This document shows, in pieces, positions 20,713 to 28,761 of a DNA stretch of 64,000 bases; position 1 is the stretch's first letter, and every line of letters starts with the position of its first letter. A program made the translations under genes and the position numbers. The DNA lies in NCBI RefSeq assembly GCF_002176815.1, contig NZ_CP021648.1:1-64000 (forward strand), read 5' to 3'. This DNA comes from Acidovorax sp. T1. GTDB lineage: Bacteria > Pseudomonadota > Gammaproteobacteria > Burkholderiales > Burkholderiaceae_C. Under the pieces are notes generated by a model that was not told where the DNA came from, ran no database searches, and saw nothing but the letters and a program-made list of their open reading frames with translations.

Positions 20713-21819
20713 ATGACCCACGCCCAACACTCTGCCCACCCCGTTTCCACCCACGACGCCACACGCATAGATGACACACGCATCAAGGCCGTGCGCCCGC
20801 TCATCACCCCTGCGCTGCTGCAGGAATGGCTGCCCGCGCCCGACGCCGCGCAGGCGCTGGTGGAAGCCAGCCGCACCGCCATCTCGCGCGTGCTGCACGG
20901 GCAGGACGACCGGCTGATCGTGGTGGTGGGGCCGTGCTCCATCCACGACCATGGCCAGGCGCTGGAATACGCGCACGCACTCAAGGCCCAGGCCGATGCG
21001 CTGGGCCAGGATCTGCTCATCGTGATGCGCGTCTATTTTGAAAAACCCCGCACCACCGTGGGCTGGAAGGGCTACATCAACGATCCACGCATGGACGGCA
21101 GTTTTGCCATCAACGAAGGGCTGGAGCTGGCCCGCCAGTTGCTGCTGGATGTGCTGGCCGTGGGCCTGCCGGTGGGCACCGAGTTCCTCGACCTGCTCAG
21201 CCCGCAGTTCATCAGCGACCTGGTGAGCTGGGGCGCCATTGGCGCACGCACCACCGAGAGCCAGAGCCACCGGCAGCTCGCATCGGGCCTGTCGTGCCCC
21301 GTGGGCTTCAAGAACGGCACCGATGGTGGCGTGAAGGTGGCCAGCGACGCCATCCAGGCCGCGCAGGCGCCGCACGCTTTCATGGGCATGACCAAGATGG
21401 GCCAGGCCGCCATTTTTGAAACGCGCGGCAACCACGACTGCCACGTCATCCTGCGCGGCGGCAAGCAGCCCAACTACCAAAAGGCCGATGTGGATGCCAC
21501 CTGCGCCGTGCTCCAGGCCGCCGGCCTGCGCGAGCAGGTGATGATCGACGTGAGCCACGCCAACAGCAGCAAGCAGCACCAGCGCCAGATCACCGTGGCC
21601 GCCGAGGTGGCCCAGCAGATTGCTGGCGGCGACGCCCGCATCACCGGCCTGATGATCGAAAGCCACCTGCAGGAAGGCCGCCAGGACATCGTGCCCGGCC
21701 AGCCGCTGCAGCACGGGGTTTCGGTGACCGACGCCTGCATCAGCCTGGCGCAGACGGTGCCGGTGCTCGAAGGCCTGGCCGCCGCGGTGCGGGCCCGGCG
21801 CCAGAGACAGACCGCCTAG
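20713..21819 (+). CDS. aroG: 3-deoxy-7-phosphoheptulonate synthase, class I
   Basis: The first enzyme of the shikimate pathway, condensing phosphoenolpyruvate and erythrose 4-phosphate to DAHP. The 368-residue protein is of E. coli AroG/F/H type. It has VVVGPCSIHDHGQALEYA (about 73-90), RVYFEKPRTTVGWKGYINDP (about 105-125), GARTTESQSHRQLASGLSCP (about 177-196), the metal histidine region DVSHANSSK (about 278), and MIESHLQEG (about 315). Which aromatic amino acid inhibits it cannot be read reliably. The ATG at 20713 gives a typical N-terminus (DDTRIKAVRPLITPALL). It is probably transcribed alone. Confidence 0.92.
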   Translation: MTHAQHSAHPVSTHDATRIDDTRIKAVRPLITPALLQEWLPAPDAAQALVEASRTAISRVLHGQDDRLIVVVGPCSIHDHGQALEYAHALKAQADALGQDLLIVMRVYFEKPRTTVGWKGYINDPRMDGSFAINEGLELARQLLLDVLAVGLPVGTEFLDLLSPQFISDLVSWGAIGARTTESQSHRQLASGLSCPVGFKNGTDGGVKVASDAIQAAQAPHAFMGMTKMGQAAIFETRGNHDCHVILRGGKQPNYQKADVDATCAVLQAAGLREQVMIDVSHANSSKQHQRQITVAAEVAQQIAGGDARITGLMIESHLQEGRQDIVPGQPLQHGVSVTDACISLAQTVPVLEGLAAAVRARRQRQTA

Positions 21820-22055
21820 TGGATGCCCGGGCAGGGTGCCTGAACAGGGCACTGCGGTGTAGCATTAACATCCCATTGCAGAAACACCCCTTTGGGCATG
21901 CCGCACCAGCGCCTGGTGCCCGGCCGTAAAGCGAGCCTCTGCCCACCTCCCTGGCCTTTCATCGTTCAACCTGTTTCCCGTTCTTTGCGTTCTGGTCACT
22001 CCATGCAGGCAATGCCGATTTCGCTGTCCGCCTCACCGTGCCGCCTTGGTGGCCC

Positions 22056-25000
22056 ATGGGGCTAGTGGGCATGCCGCCTGCGCAAAACGCCCCCCGGGAA
22101 GCCGCGCGCCTGCGTGCGTTGCAGTCATACGCCATCCTGGACACGCCCGCCGAAGAAGCGTTTGACCAGCTGGCTGTTCTGGCCGCACGCATCTGCAACA
22201 CGCCGATGGCGGTGGTGAATTTTCTGGACAGCGAGCGCCAGTGGTTCAAGGCGGCTGTAGGCGTGCCCTTCAGGCAGACCGACCGGGCCATTGCGTTTTG
22301 CAACCATGCACTGAGCGGTAGCCGTGAACCCCTGGTGGTGGCCGATGCGCGCCAGCACCCGCTGTTTGCCAACAACCCGCTGGTGCTGGGCGAGCCGCAT
22401 ATCCGGCTGTATGCCTGCTTCCCGCTGGTCACCCCTGAAGGCGCGGCGCTGGGCACGCTGGCGGTGCTGGACACGGTGCCCCGCCCGTTGGCCGATGAGC
22501 AGCTGGAGGGCCTGAAGATTTTGGCCGGCCAGGCCATGGTGCTGCTTGCGCTGCGCCGCCAGCAACGCCAGTTGTCGCAACTGGTGCAGGAACGCGACCA
22601 GATACATGCCAATCTGGTGGAAAAGAGCGAAACCCTGGGCGAGGCCGCCCGCACTGCACGCATCAACGAAGAACGCTTTCACCTGGTGGCGCGTGCCACG
22701 GCCGACACCATCTGGGACTGGAACCTGGTCACCGATGCGATGTGGTGGAACGAGGGCATGCAGCACCTTTTCGGCGTTCCACCCGGCGAGTTGCCGCCCG
22801 ACAGCCGCTCGTGGACCGAGCGCCTGCATCCCGATGAAAGCGCCGACCTGCTGCACAGCATCCATGCTGCCATCGATGGCAACGCCAGCCACTGGTCGGC
22901 CGAATACCGCTTTCGCCGCCAGGACGACAGCTATGCCTGGGTGCTGGACCGCGGTTTCCTGATCCGCGATGGCGATGGCCGGGCGGTGCGCATGGTTGGC
23001 GGCATGACCGACATCAGCGCCCACAAGCTCGCCGAGATGGAAACGCGGCGCGATGCGCACAACCACGCCCAACTGCTGCAACTGCAGCAGCGCATGTCGT
23101 CCATGGACCTGCCGTTGCCCGAGGTGCTGGCCCTGGTGGCCCAAACGGTGCTGGAGCAGACCGGCGCGCGCGGTGCCATGGTGGATCTGCTCGAGGGCAG
23201 TCACCTGGTAACCCATGCATCCGCTGGCGACATGGTGCGCCCCCAGGGCTTGCGGCTGCCGGTGGAGCAAAGCCTGCTGTGGCCCGCGCTCTGCCAGGGG
23301 CGCACCGTGGCCTGCCATGACACCGAGCTCGAAGGCTGGGACCTGGCGTCCAAACCCCACTGGCGCGGCCTGCGCTCGGTGGCTGCAGCGCCCTTGCGGG
23401 CGGGCGATGCCGTGGTCGGATTGCTCATGCTCACCTCCGACCGGCCCCACGCCTTTTCGGCGCGCGACGTGGCCCACCTGGAGATCCTGACCGAGTCCCT
23501 GGGCACCATGGTGCAGCTGCGCCACGTGGCCAGCCAGCTGCACGCCTCCGAACTGCAATACCGCTTGCTGTTTGACGAGCACCCACACCCCATGTGGGTG
23601 TATGCACAGGACAGTTTGCGCCTGCTGGCGGTCAACCAGGCCATGGTGGCGCACTATGGCTACACCGAGGCCGAGCTGCTGCAGCTGGAGCTGCCGGCGC
23701 TGTGCGCCCCCGAAGACCGCCCCGGACTCAAAGAGCGGCTGCAGGCCGTTTTTCAGTTGCCACGCGACAAGTTTGTGGTGCGCCGCCATGTCCGCAAGGA
23801 CGGCAGGCTGATGCAGATGGAGATTTCCGCGGGCAACATCAGTTTCAACGGGGTGGCCGCCCGCCAGGTGCTGGCCATTGATGTCACCGAGCGGCTGCGC
23901 ACCGAAGACGAGCTGCGCCGCATGGGCCGGGCGCAACGCCTGCTCAGCGCCTGCAATGAGGCGCTGGTGCGCGCCACGTCCGAGGCCTCACTGCTAAAGG
24001 AAATCTGCCAGATCGCCGTGGACATTGGCGGCTACCGCTTGGGCTGGGTGGGCTTTGCGCTGAACGACGAAGCCAGGACCATCCAATCCGTGGCGCATGC
24101 GGGCTACAACGACCGGTATCTCGAAGAACTGCAACTGAGCTGGTCCGAAGACAGCCCCTACGGCCACGGGCCCGCCGGGGTGGCGGTGCGCAGCGGCGCA
24201 CCCGTGATCGTGCAGGACATCCGCACCGACGGCAGCTTTGCCGACTTGACCGAGCGCATGCTGGAGCACGGCTTTCATGGCGTGATCTGCCTGCCCCTGC
24301 GCGAACGCGAGCACAGCTTTGGTCTGCTGTACCTGTATGCCCCCGAGATCCTGCACATCAGCGCCGAAGAGGCCACGCTACTGCAGCAACTGGCCAACGA
24401 CCTGGCCTTCGGCATCATGAGCCTGCGCGCCCGGATGGAACAACAGCGCCTGCAGGCCGCGGTGCTCAAGATGGCGGCCGCCGTGTCGGCCAGCACGGGC
24501 ACAGAGTTCTTTGTGCAGCTGGCCAAGAACATGGCCGAGGCCCTGGGTGCACAGGTGGGCTGCGTGGGCCGCCTGCTGCCACCGCAGCAAGGGCAGGCGC
24601 CGCGCGCGGTGGCACTGGCGGCGGTGCTGGATGGCGAGAAACTGCCCACCAGCGAATACGCGCTGGCCGGCACACCCAGCCTGCTGCTGCTCAGCCAGCA
24701 ACAGGTGGTGGTGCAGGACAACGTGGCGCAGCAGTATCCCGAAGCGCCCATATTGCGCCAGATCGCGGCGCAAGGCTATGCCGGGCAACAGCTGTGCAAC
24801 GCCGATGGCGAAGTGGTGGGCATGATCTTCGTGGTGTTCCGCGAGCCGCTCACCAACACCGACTTCGTCACCTCGACCCTGCGCATCTTTGCCAGCCGCG
24901 CCTCGGCCGAGATCGACCGGCAGATGTCGGACAAGCGTATACGCCACCAGGCCTCGCTGCTCGACAAGGCCCAGGACGCCATCATCGTGCGCGATCTCGA

Positions 25001-26612
25001 GCACCGCATCATCTACTGGAACAAGAGTGCCGAGCGGCTGTATGGCTGGTCGCAACTGCAGGCGCTGGGCCAGTCCATCGAGACCCTGCTGTACGACGAC
25101 CCCACGCAGTTTCGCCGCGCCACCCGGGCCACCCTGGAACATGGCGAGTGGACCGGCGAAATCGTGCAGCGGCACCGCGACGGCAGCCCCATCGATGTGG
25201 AAGGGCGCTGGACACTGGTGAAAGACGATGCCGGCGAGGGCCATTCGGTGCTGGCCATCAACACCGACATCCGTGCGCGCAAGGCCACCGAGCGCGAGAT
25301 CCAGCGCCTGGCGTTCTACGACGCGCTCACCGGCCTGCCCAACCGCATGCTGCTGATGGACCGCATGGGCCAGGCGCTGGCCAGCGCCCAACGGCGCCAG
25401 CAGGGCGGAGCGCTGCTGTTCATCGACCTGGACAACTTCAAGACCCTCAACGACACCCTGGGCCACGACCAGGGCGATCTGTTGCTGCAGCTGGTGGCGC
25501 AGCGCCTGAACAGCTGCGTGCGCAGCGTGGACACCGTGGCGCGCCTGGGTGGCGACGAGTTCGTGGTGATGCTCGAAGAGCTCAGCCAAAACCCCCAAGA
25601 ACTGGCCCGGGATGCCATGGGTGTGGGCGAAAAAATCCTGGCCATGCTGGCCGTGCCCTATGCGCTCAAGGGCTACCAGTACCGCAGCACCCCCAGCATC
25701 GGCATCGCGCCGTTTGAGGGCGACCAGACCAGCGTGGGCGAGCTGCTCAAACAGGCCGACCTGGCCATGTACCAGGCCAAGACCGCCGGGCGCAACACCC
25801 TGCGCTTCTTCAGCCCCGAAATGCAGGCCGTGGTGACCGCCCGCGCCGCACTCGAGGAAGACCTGCGCTCGGCCCTGGTGCAGGACGAATTCCTGCTGCA
25901 CTACCAGCCGCAGGTCAACCAGACGGGCCAGTGCGTGGGGGTGGAGGCGCTGGTGCGCTGGGCCCACCCGCAGCGCGGCATGGTGTCGCCCGCACAGTTC
26001 ATTCCCCTGGCCGAAGAAACCGGGCTGATATTGCCACTGGGCCGCTGGGTGCTGCACCACGCGTGCACATTGCTGGCGCGCTGGCAGGACGAGCCGCAGC
26101 TGGCGCACCTGACCATGGCCGTCAACGTGAGCTCGCGCCAGTTTCGCCATGCCAGTTTTGTGGACGATGTGGCCCGGGTACTGGCCATCACCGGCGCACC
26201 GTCGGGGAAACTCAAGCTGGAGCTGACCGAAAGCCTGCTGGTGGAAGACATGGAAACCACCATCGCCACCATGGCAGCATTGCGCTCGTATGGCGTGGGC
26301 TTTTCGCTGGACGACTTCGGCACCGGATACTCGAGCCTGAGCTACCTCAAACGCATGCCGCTCGATCAGCTCAAGATCGACCAGAGCTTTGTGCGCGACC
26401 TGCTCACCGACCCCAACGACGCCGCGATTGTGGACACCATCATTGCCCTGTCGCGCAGCCTGGGCCTGGAAGTCATCGCCGAGGGCGTCGAAACCCCCGA
26501 GCAACGCGATCTGCTGGCCCGCGCGGGCTGCCACCTCTACCAGGGCTACCTGTTCAGCCGCCCCCTGCCCACGGACCTCCTGGAGGCCTTCCTGCGCCCC
26601 GATATGCCCTGA
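22056..26612 (+). CDS. Multi-sensor diguanylate cyclase/phosphodiesterase (GAF-PAS-GGDEF-EAL)
   Basis: A large predicted cytoplasmic c-di-GMP enzyme of 1518 residues. An N-terminal GAF domain (about 25-170, with ILDTPAEEAFDQLAVLAARI) is followed by a PAS domain around WDWNLVTDAMWWNEGMQHLFG, further GAF and PAS modules, and a final PAS (IIYWNKSAERLYGW near 985). The GGDEF domain has RLGGDEFVVML near 1162 preceded by a complete RxxD inhibitory site (RSVD). The EAL domain has GVEALVRW near 1294 and DDFGTGYSSLSYLKRMPLDQ near 1417. Both catalytic signatures are intact, so it may make or degrade c-di-GMP. No transmembrane segment is seen. GTG 22038 and ATG 22071 are alternative starts. A terminator lies 30 nt downstream. 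Confidence 0.88.
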   Translation: MGLVGMPPAQNAPREAARLRALQSYAILDTPAEEAFDQLAVLAARICNTPMAVVNFLDSERQWFKAAVGVPFRQTDRAIAFCNHALSGSREPLVVADARQHPLFANNPLVLGEPHIRLYACFPLVTPEGAALGTLAVLDTVPRPLADEQLEGLKILAGQAMVLLALRRQQRQLSQLVQERDQIHANLVEKSETLGEAARTARINEERFHLVARATADTIWDWNLVTDAMWWNEGMQHLFGVPPGELPPDSRSWTERLHPDESADLLHSIHAAIDGNASHWSAEYRFRRQDDSYAWVLDRGFLIRDGDGRAVRMVGGMTDISAHKLAEMETRRDAHNHAQLLQLQQRMSSMDLPLPEVLALVAQTVLEQTGARGAMVDLLEGSHLVTHASAGDMVRPQGLRLPVEQSLLWPALCQGRTVACHDTELEGWDLASKPHWRGLRSVAAAPLRAGDAVVGLLMLTSDRPHAFSARDVAHLEILTESLGTMVQLRHVASQLHASELQYRLLFDEHPHPMWVYAQDSLRLLAVNQAMVAHYGYTEAELLQLELPALCAPEDRPGLKERLQAVFQLPRDKFVVRRHVRKDGRLMQMEISAGNISFNGVAARQVLAIDVTERLRTEDELRRMGRAQRLLSACNEALVRATSEASLLKEICQIAVDIGGYRLGWVGFALNDEARTIQSVAHAGYNDRYLEELQLSWSEDSPYGHGPAGVAVRSGAPVIVQDIRTDGSFADLTERMLEHGFHGVICLPLREREHSFGLLYLYAPEILHISAEEATLLQQLANDLAFGIMSLRARMEQQRLQAAVLKMAAAVSASTGTEFFVQLAKNMAEALGAQVGCVGRLLPPQQGQAPRAVALAAVLDGEKLPTSEYALAGTPSLLLLSQQQVVVQDNVAQQYPEAPILRQIAAQGYAGQQLCNADGEVVGMIFVVFREPLTNTDFVTSTLRIFASRASAEIDRQMSDKRIRHQASLLDKAQDAIIVRDLEHRIIYWNKSAERLYGWSQLQALGQSIETLLYDDPTQFRRATRATLEHGEWTGEIVQRHRDGSPIDVEGRWTLVKDDAGEGHSVLAINTDIRARKATEREIQRLAFYDALTGLPNRMLLMDRMGQALASAQRRQQGGALLFIDLDNFKTLNDTLGHDQGDLLLQLVAQRLNSCVRSVDTVARLGGDEFVVMLEELSQNPQELARDAMGVGEKILAMLAVPYALKGYQYRSTPSIGIAPFEGDQTSVGELLKQADLAMYQAKTAGRNTLRFFSPEMQAVVTARAALEEDLRSALVQDEFLLHYQPQVNQTGQCVGVEALVRWAHPQRGMVSPAQFIPLAEETGLILPLGRWVLHHACTLLARWQDEPQLAHLTMAVNVSSRQFRHASFVDDVARVLAITGAPSGKLKLELTESLLVEDMETTIATMAALRSYGVGFSLDDFGTGYSSLSYLKRMPLDQLKIDQSFVRDLLTDPNDAAIVDTIIALSRSLGLEVIAEGVETPEQRDLLARAGCHLYQGYLFSRPLPTDLLEAFLRPDMP

Positions 26613-26643
26613 GGCAGATTCACTCCCCGGTTTTTCCCACCCA

Positions 26644-26669
26644 CCGCAGCCTGGCCTGCGGTTTTTTTT
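26644..26669 (+). terminator. Rho-independent terminator after the GGDEF/EAL gene
   Basis: Stem CCGCAG/CTGCGG with loop CCTGGC, followed by eight T residues. It isolates the downstream origin-like region from transcription coming from the left. Confidence 0.85.
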
Positions 26670-26744
26670 GCCCTTTTTTTTCCGCCCAGCGTTTTGCCAT
26701 GACACCGGGACATGGGCTGAAAACGGCGACGGGTTGTTCTGCTG

Positions 26745-26970
26745 TTATTGATTAAAGGTTTCTATAAATACATAGTCGTAGTAGTAGAGGGCGGCTTTCT
26801 CTGTGGACAACTGCCTTTTGCCTTGCCACGACAGCCACTTGCGCTGCGCCCAACCCTGTGGACGCAGCCCGGCTGCCGCTGTCTGCCACCCGGGGATAAA
26901 ACCGGACCAGCGCCCACTTCTGTGGATAACTGCCCGGTTGTGCCAGATCTATCCCCCGTTTTGTGCACAT
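26745..26970. other. Origin-like module A (DnaA-trio tract, GC block, DnaA boxes)
   Basis: Read on the minus strand this has the order DnaA box, GC block, CTA trinucleotides, AT-rich DNA, which is the basal unwinding system known from Bacillus subtilis. On the plus strand there is AT-rich ATTGATTAAAGG and TCTATAAATACA, then a TAG tract at 26773-26787 (TAG, TCG, TAG, TAG, TAG), AGGGCGGC, and a DnaA box TGTGGACAA (26802-26810) 14 nt after the last TAG. More boxes follow: a weak one at 26857-26865, a perfect TGTGGATAA at 26921-26929, and TTGTGCACA at 26961-26969. No promoter or gene is supported here. Confidence 0.7.
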
Positions 26971-26994
26971 GGACGGGGGTTCGGGCAGGTTTGG

Positions 26995-27053
26995 ATAGAA
27001 ATCAGGTGGTAGCGCCTGTGTAGTAAGCGCCATGAGCTATTTATTCAATAGCA
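26995..27053 (-). repeat. Dispersed two-hairpin repeat, copy 8
   Basis: On the minus strand: TGCTATTGAATAAATAGCT, ATGGCGCTTACT, CAGGCGCTACCACC, then GATTTCTA. It lies between origin-like module A and the 3' end of the DUF1232 gene. Confidence 0.75.
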
Positions 27054-27080
27054 AACAGGACCAGGGATCCCCAGCAGGCG

Positions 27081-27482
27081 CTATGCAGCCAGCCAGGGCC
27101 TGACCCACCAGTGCCACAGCGCCAGGCCGGCGCCGATCCAGCAGGCCACGATCAGCACGACGCCGATGCGGCTGACGGGCTTGCCGCCCTCGGTCTTGAT
27201 CCACTGGTCGGCCTGTTCGCGGCATTCCTGCAGCACGGGCGCCGGAATCAGCCGGATCACCAGCCAGATCAGCCCTGGCAGCAGCAACACGTCGTCCAGG
27301 TAGCCCAGCACGGGGATGAAGTCCGGAATCAGGTCGATGGGACTGAGGGCGTAAGCCACGACAAAAACACCCAGCGCCTTGGCATACCAGGGCGCCTGTG
27401 GGTGCCGCGCGGCGAACCACAGCGTGACGCCGTCCCGCTTGACAGTTCTGGCCCAGGTTTTCAGGTGGTTCGCAAGGTGCAC
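27081..27482 (-). CDS. DUF1232 (YkvA-family) small membrane protein
   Basis: A 133-residue protein of unknown function with the DUF1232 signature LGVFVVAYALSPIDLIPDFI (about 37-56) followed by PVLGYLDDVLLLPGLIWLVI. Two or three hydrophobic segments (about 37-53, 62-82 and 106-125) suggest an inner-membrane protein. It sits between the two origin-like modules and is transcribed leftward toward module A. Members of the family are common, and no link to replication is established. A repeat copy lies at its 3' end. Confidence 0.85.
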   Translation of the reverse strand: MHLANHLKTWARTVKRDGVTLWFAARHPQAPWYAKALGVFVVAYALSPIDLIPDFIPVLGYLDDVLLLPGLIWLVIRLIPAPVLQECREQADQWIKTEGGKPVSRIGVVLIVACWIGAGLALWHWWVRPWLAA

Positions 27483-27574
27483 AGGTTTTTCCGGTGGGGG
27501 TACGGGGCAGGCCGCGCGCCATTTTTAGAGCATTCAGGGCGGCCTCAGGGGCGCAAAGAAGGTTTTGGTTGTTC

Positions 27575-27795
27575 TTCTATGGTTCTATATATAAATAGTA
27601 GTAGTAGTAGAGGGCGCCATTTTTTGTGGACAAGGTCTTTTTCCCCAATGCTGGCGCGCAGTTGCGTTGCCTGAAAGTATGTGTGGCGAGGCCCTTGAAC
27701 TTTGCGGCCGGCAGATAACAACTTTCGGGTTTCTGCTTTGTCTGTGGATAACTGCCCGGTTGTGCCAGTAATGCCCCCAGCGTTATCCACAAGCG
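27575..27795. other. Origin-like module B (DnaA-trio tract, GC block, DnaA boxes)
   Basis: A second copy of the architecture, in the same orientation as module A. AT-rich TTCTATATATAAA is followed by five perfect TAG triplets (27596-27610), AGGGCGCC, and a DnaA box TGTGGACAA (27625-27633) 14 nt after the last TAG. Then come a perfect TGTGGATAA (27743-27751) and a perfect TTATCCACA in the other orientation (27783-27791). A 28-bp stretch beginning at 27741 is identical to one beginning at 26919 in module A. The distance from the first box to this block is 118-119 nt in both. Confidence 0.75.
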
Positions 27796-27798
27796 CAA

Positions 27799-27830
27799 AA
27801 AAACCCGGCACCTTGGTAGGTGCCGGGCTT
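27799..27830 (-). terminator. Rho-independent terminator for the Spy-like gene
   Basis: A 9-bp stem CCCGGCACC/GGTGCCGGG with loop TTGGTA. On the minus strand it is followed by a T-run (TTTTTTT). It lies 50 nt after the Spy-like gene, directly beside the last DnaA box of module B. Confidence 0.85.
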
Positions 27831-27876
27831 GGGGGGTGAGAAAGCAGGTCAGGGCATGGCGCCCCTGCCTGGGGCT

Positions 27877-28449
27877 TTAACGGGCGGGGCCACCCATGCC
27901 GCCCATGGGCATGTCGCCACCGCGCATGCCGCCGTGGTGGCCATGTTCGCCATGGCCATGGCCCCAGTCACCGCGGTGACCGCCCTTGCCGCGCATTGGC
28001 TGGGCCTGGGCGTCGAAGGTCTTTTGCTGCTCTGGTGTCAGGGCGGCGTAGAAGGTCTTGGTGGCTTCACCGCGGCGGTCGGCTTCGGCTGCGTGCTGGG
28101 CGCGCTGGGCGCGCATGCGGTCGATGCGTTCCGGGGTGGTGAGCTTTTCCATTTCGCTGCGGTCCATCGTGCGGTCCAGGCGGGCGGGGCGCTCGCCGGG
28201 TTGCATGGCGGCGGTGAACGCGGTCCAGGCGGGCTCCTGCGCCGGCGTCAGTTTCAGTTGCGCCTTGAGGGCGTCGATGCGTTGGGCCATGTGGGCCTGG
28301 CGGCGCTCCTGCCGGTCGCCCGGCTTGCGGGCCTGCTCGGCCGAGGCGCCTGCGGCGGGCGGCGCAGAAGGGGCTGGCTGGGCCAGCACGGGCAGAGCGA
28401 AGGCGGCCATCATGGCGGCGGCGGCGATACGGCGTTGGAAGAAAGACAT
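27877..28449 (-). CDS. Spy/CpxP-like periplasmic LTxxQ protein
   Basis: A 190-residue exported protein related to the periplasmic chaperone Spy. The start MSFFQRRIAAAAMMAAFALPVLAQ at 28449 gives a clear signal peptide. The mature part has two LTxxQ-type motifs, LTPAQEPAWTAF (about 65) and LTPEQQKTFDA (about 135). It ends in a His/Gly/Met-rich tail (HGHGEHGHHGGMRGGDMPMGG) that could bind copper or another metal, fitting the copper genes 2 kb away. Upstream in-frame codons to 28617 lie before the signal peptide and were rejected. Confidence 0.78.
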   Translation of the reverse strand: MSFFQRRIAAAAMMAAFALPVLAQPAPSAPPAAGASAEQARKPGDRQERRQAHMAQRIDALKAQLKLTPAQEPAWTAFTAAMQPGERPARLDRTMDRSEMEKLTTPERIDRMRAQRAQHAAEADRRGEATKTFYAALTPEQQKTFDAQAQPMRGKGGHRGDWGHGHGEHGHHGGMRGGDMPMGGMGGPAR

Positions 28450-28761
28450 GGTGTGGGTCCTTTTCAAGGGGTTGGTCCGCTGGTACGACCGTTCCAGCGG
28501 TTGAGGGTCAGTGTGCGCGGCCCGTGTAACCCGCCCGTGTGGGATTGATGCGCCTGTGTAAAGTTGCAACAAGAAGTCCGGTGCCTGGTCGGAATGCATT
28601 CCGCATAAAAATGGCATGAAGCGCTTTTAGGTAAAGTGCTAACAGCTATCAAAAACAGAGTGAAAGCGGGCGTTGGACCCGCAAGGGGGCCAGCCGACCC
28701 CCGACAATGTCGGCTGTACTCCGCAATGGCTGGAAATGGCCAGAAGAAACAAAGGTTGTCC
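28450..28761. other. Divergent intergenic region between the Spy-like gene and rdgC
   Basis: 312 nt. It contains one dispersed repeat on the minus strand (28603-28660). An inverted repeat GGAATGCATTCC occurs near 28591-28602 (a perfect 12-bp palindrome), which might be an operator. No gene is supported. Confidence 0.55.
28603..28660 (-). repeat. Dispersed two-hairpin repeat, copy 9
   Basis: On the minus strand: GTTTTTGATAGCTGT, TAGCACTTTACC, AAAAGCGCTTCATGCC, ATTTTTATG. It lies in the Spy-rdgC gap next to a 12-bp palindrome. Confidence 0.78.

Noticed and set aside
22125..26705. Long minus-strand open frames opposite the GGDEF/EAL gene
   Set aside because: Composition bias artefacts of high-GC coding DNA; no recognisable domain, and the plus-strand product has full catalytic motifs.
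26748..27023. Short open frames on both strands inside origin-like module A
   Set aside because: No ribosome binding site, no family resemblance, and the sequence is explained by DnaA boxes and the TAG tract.
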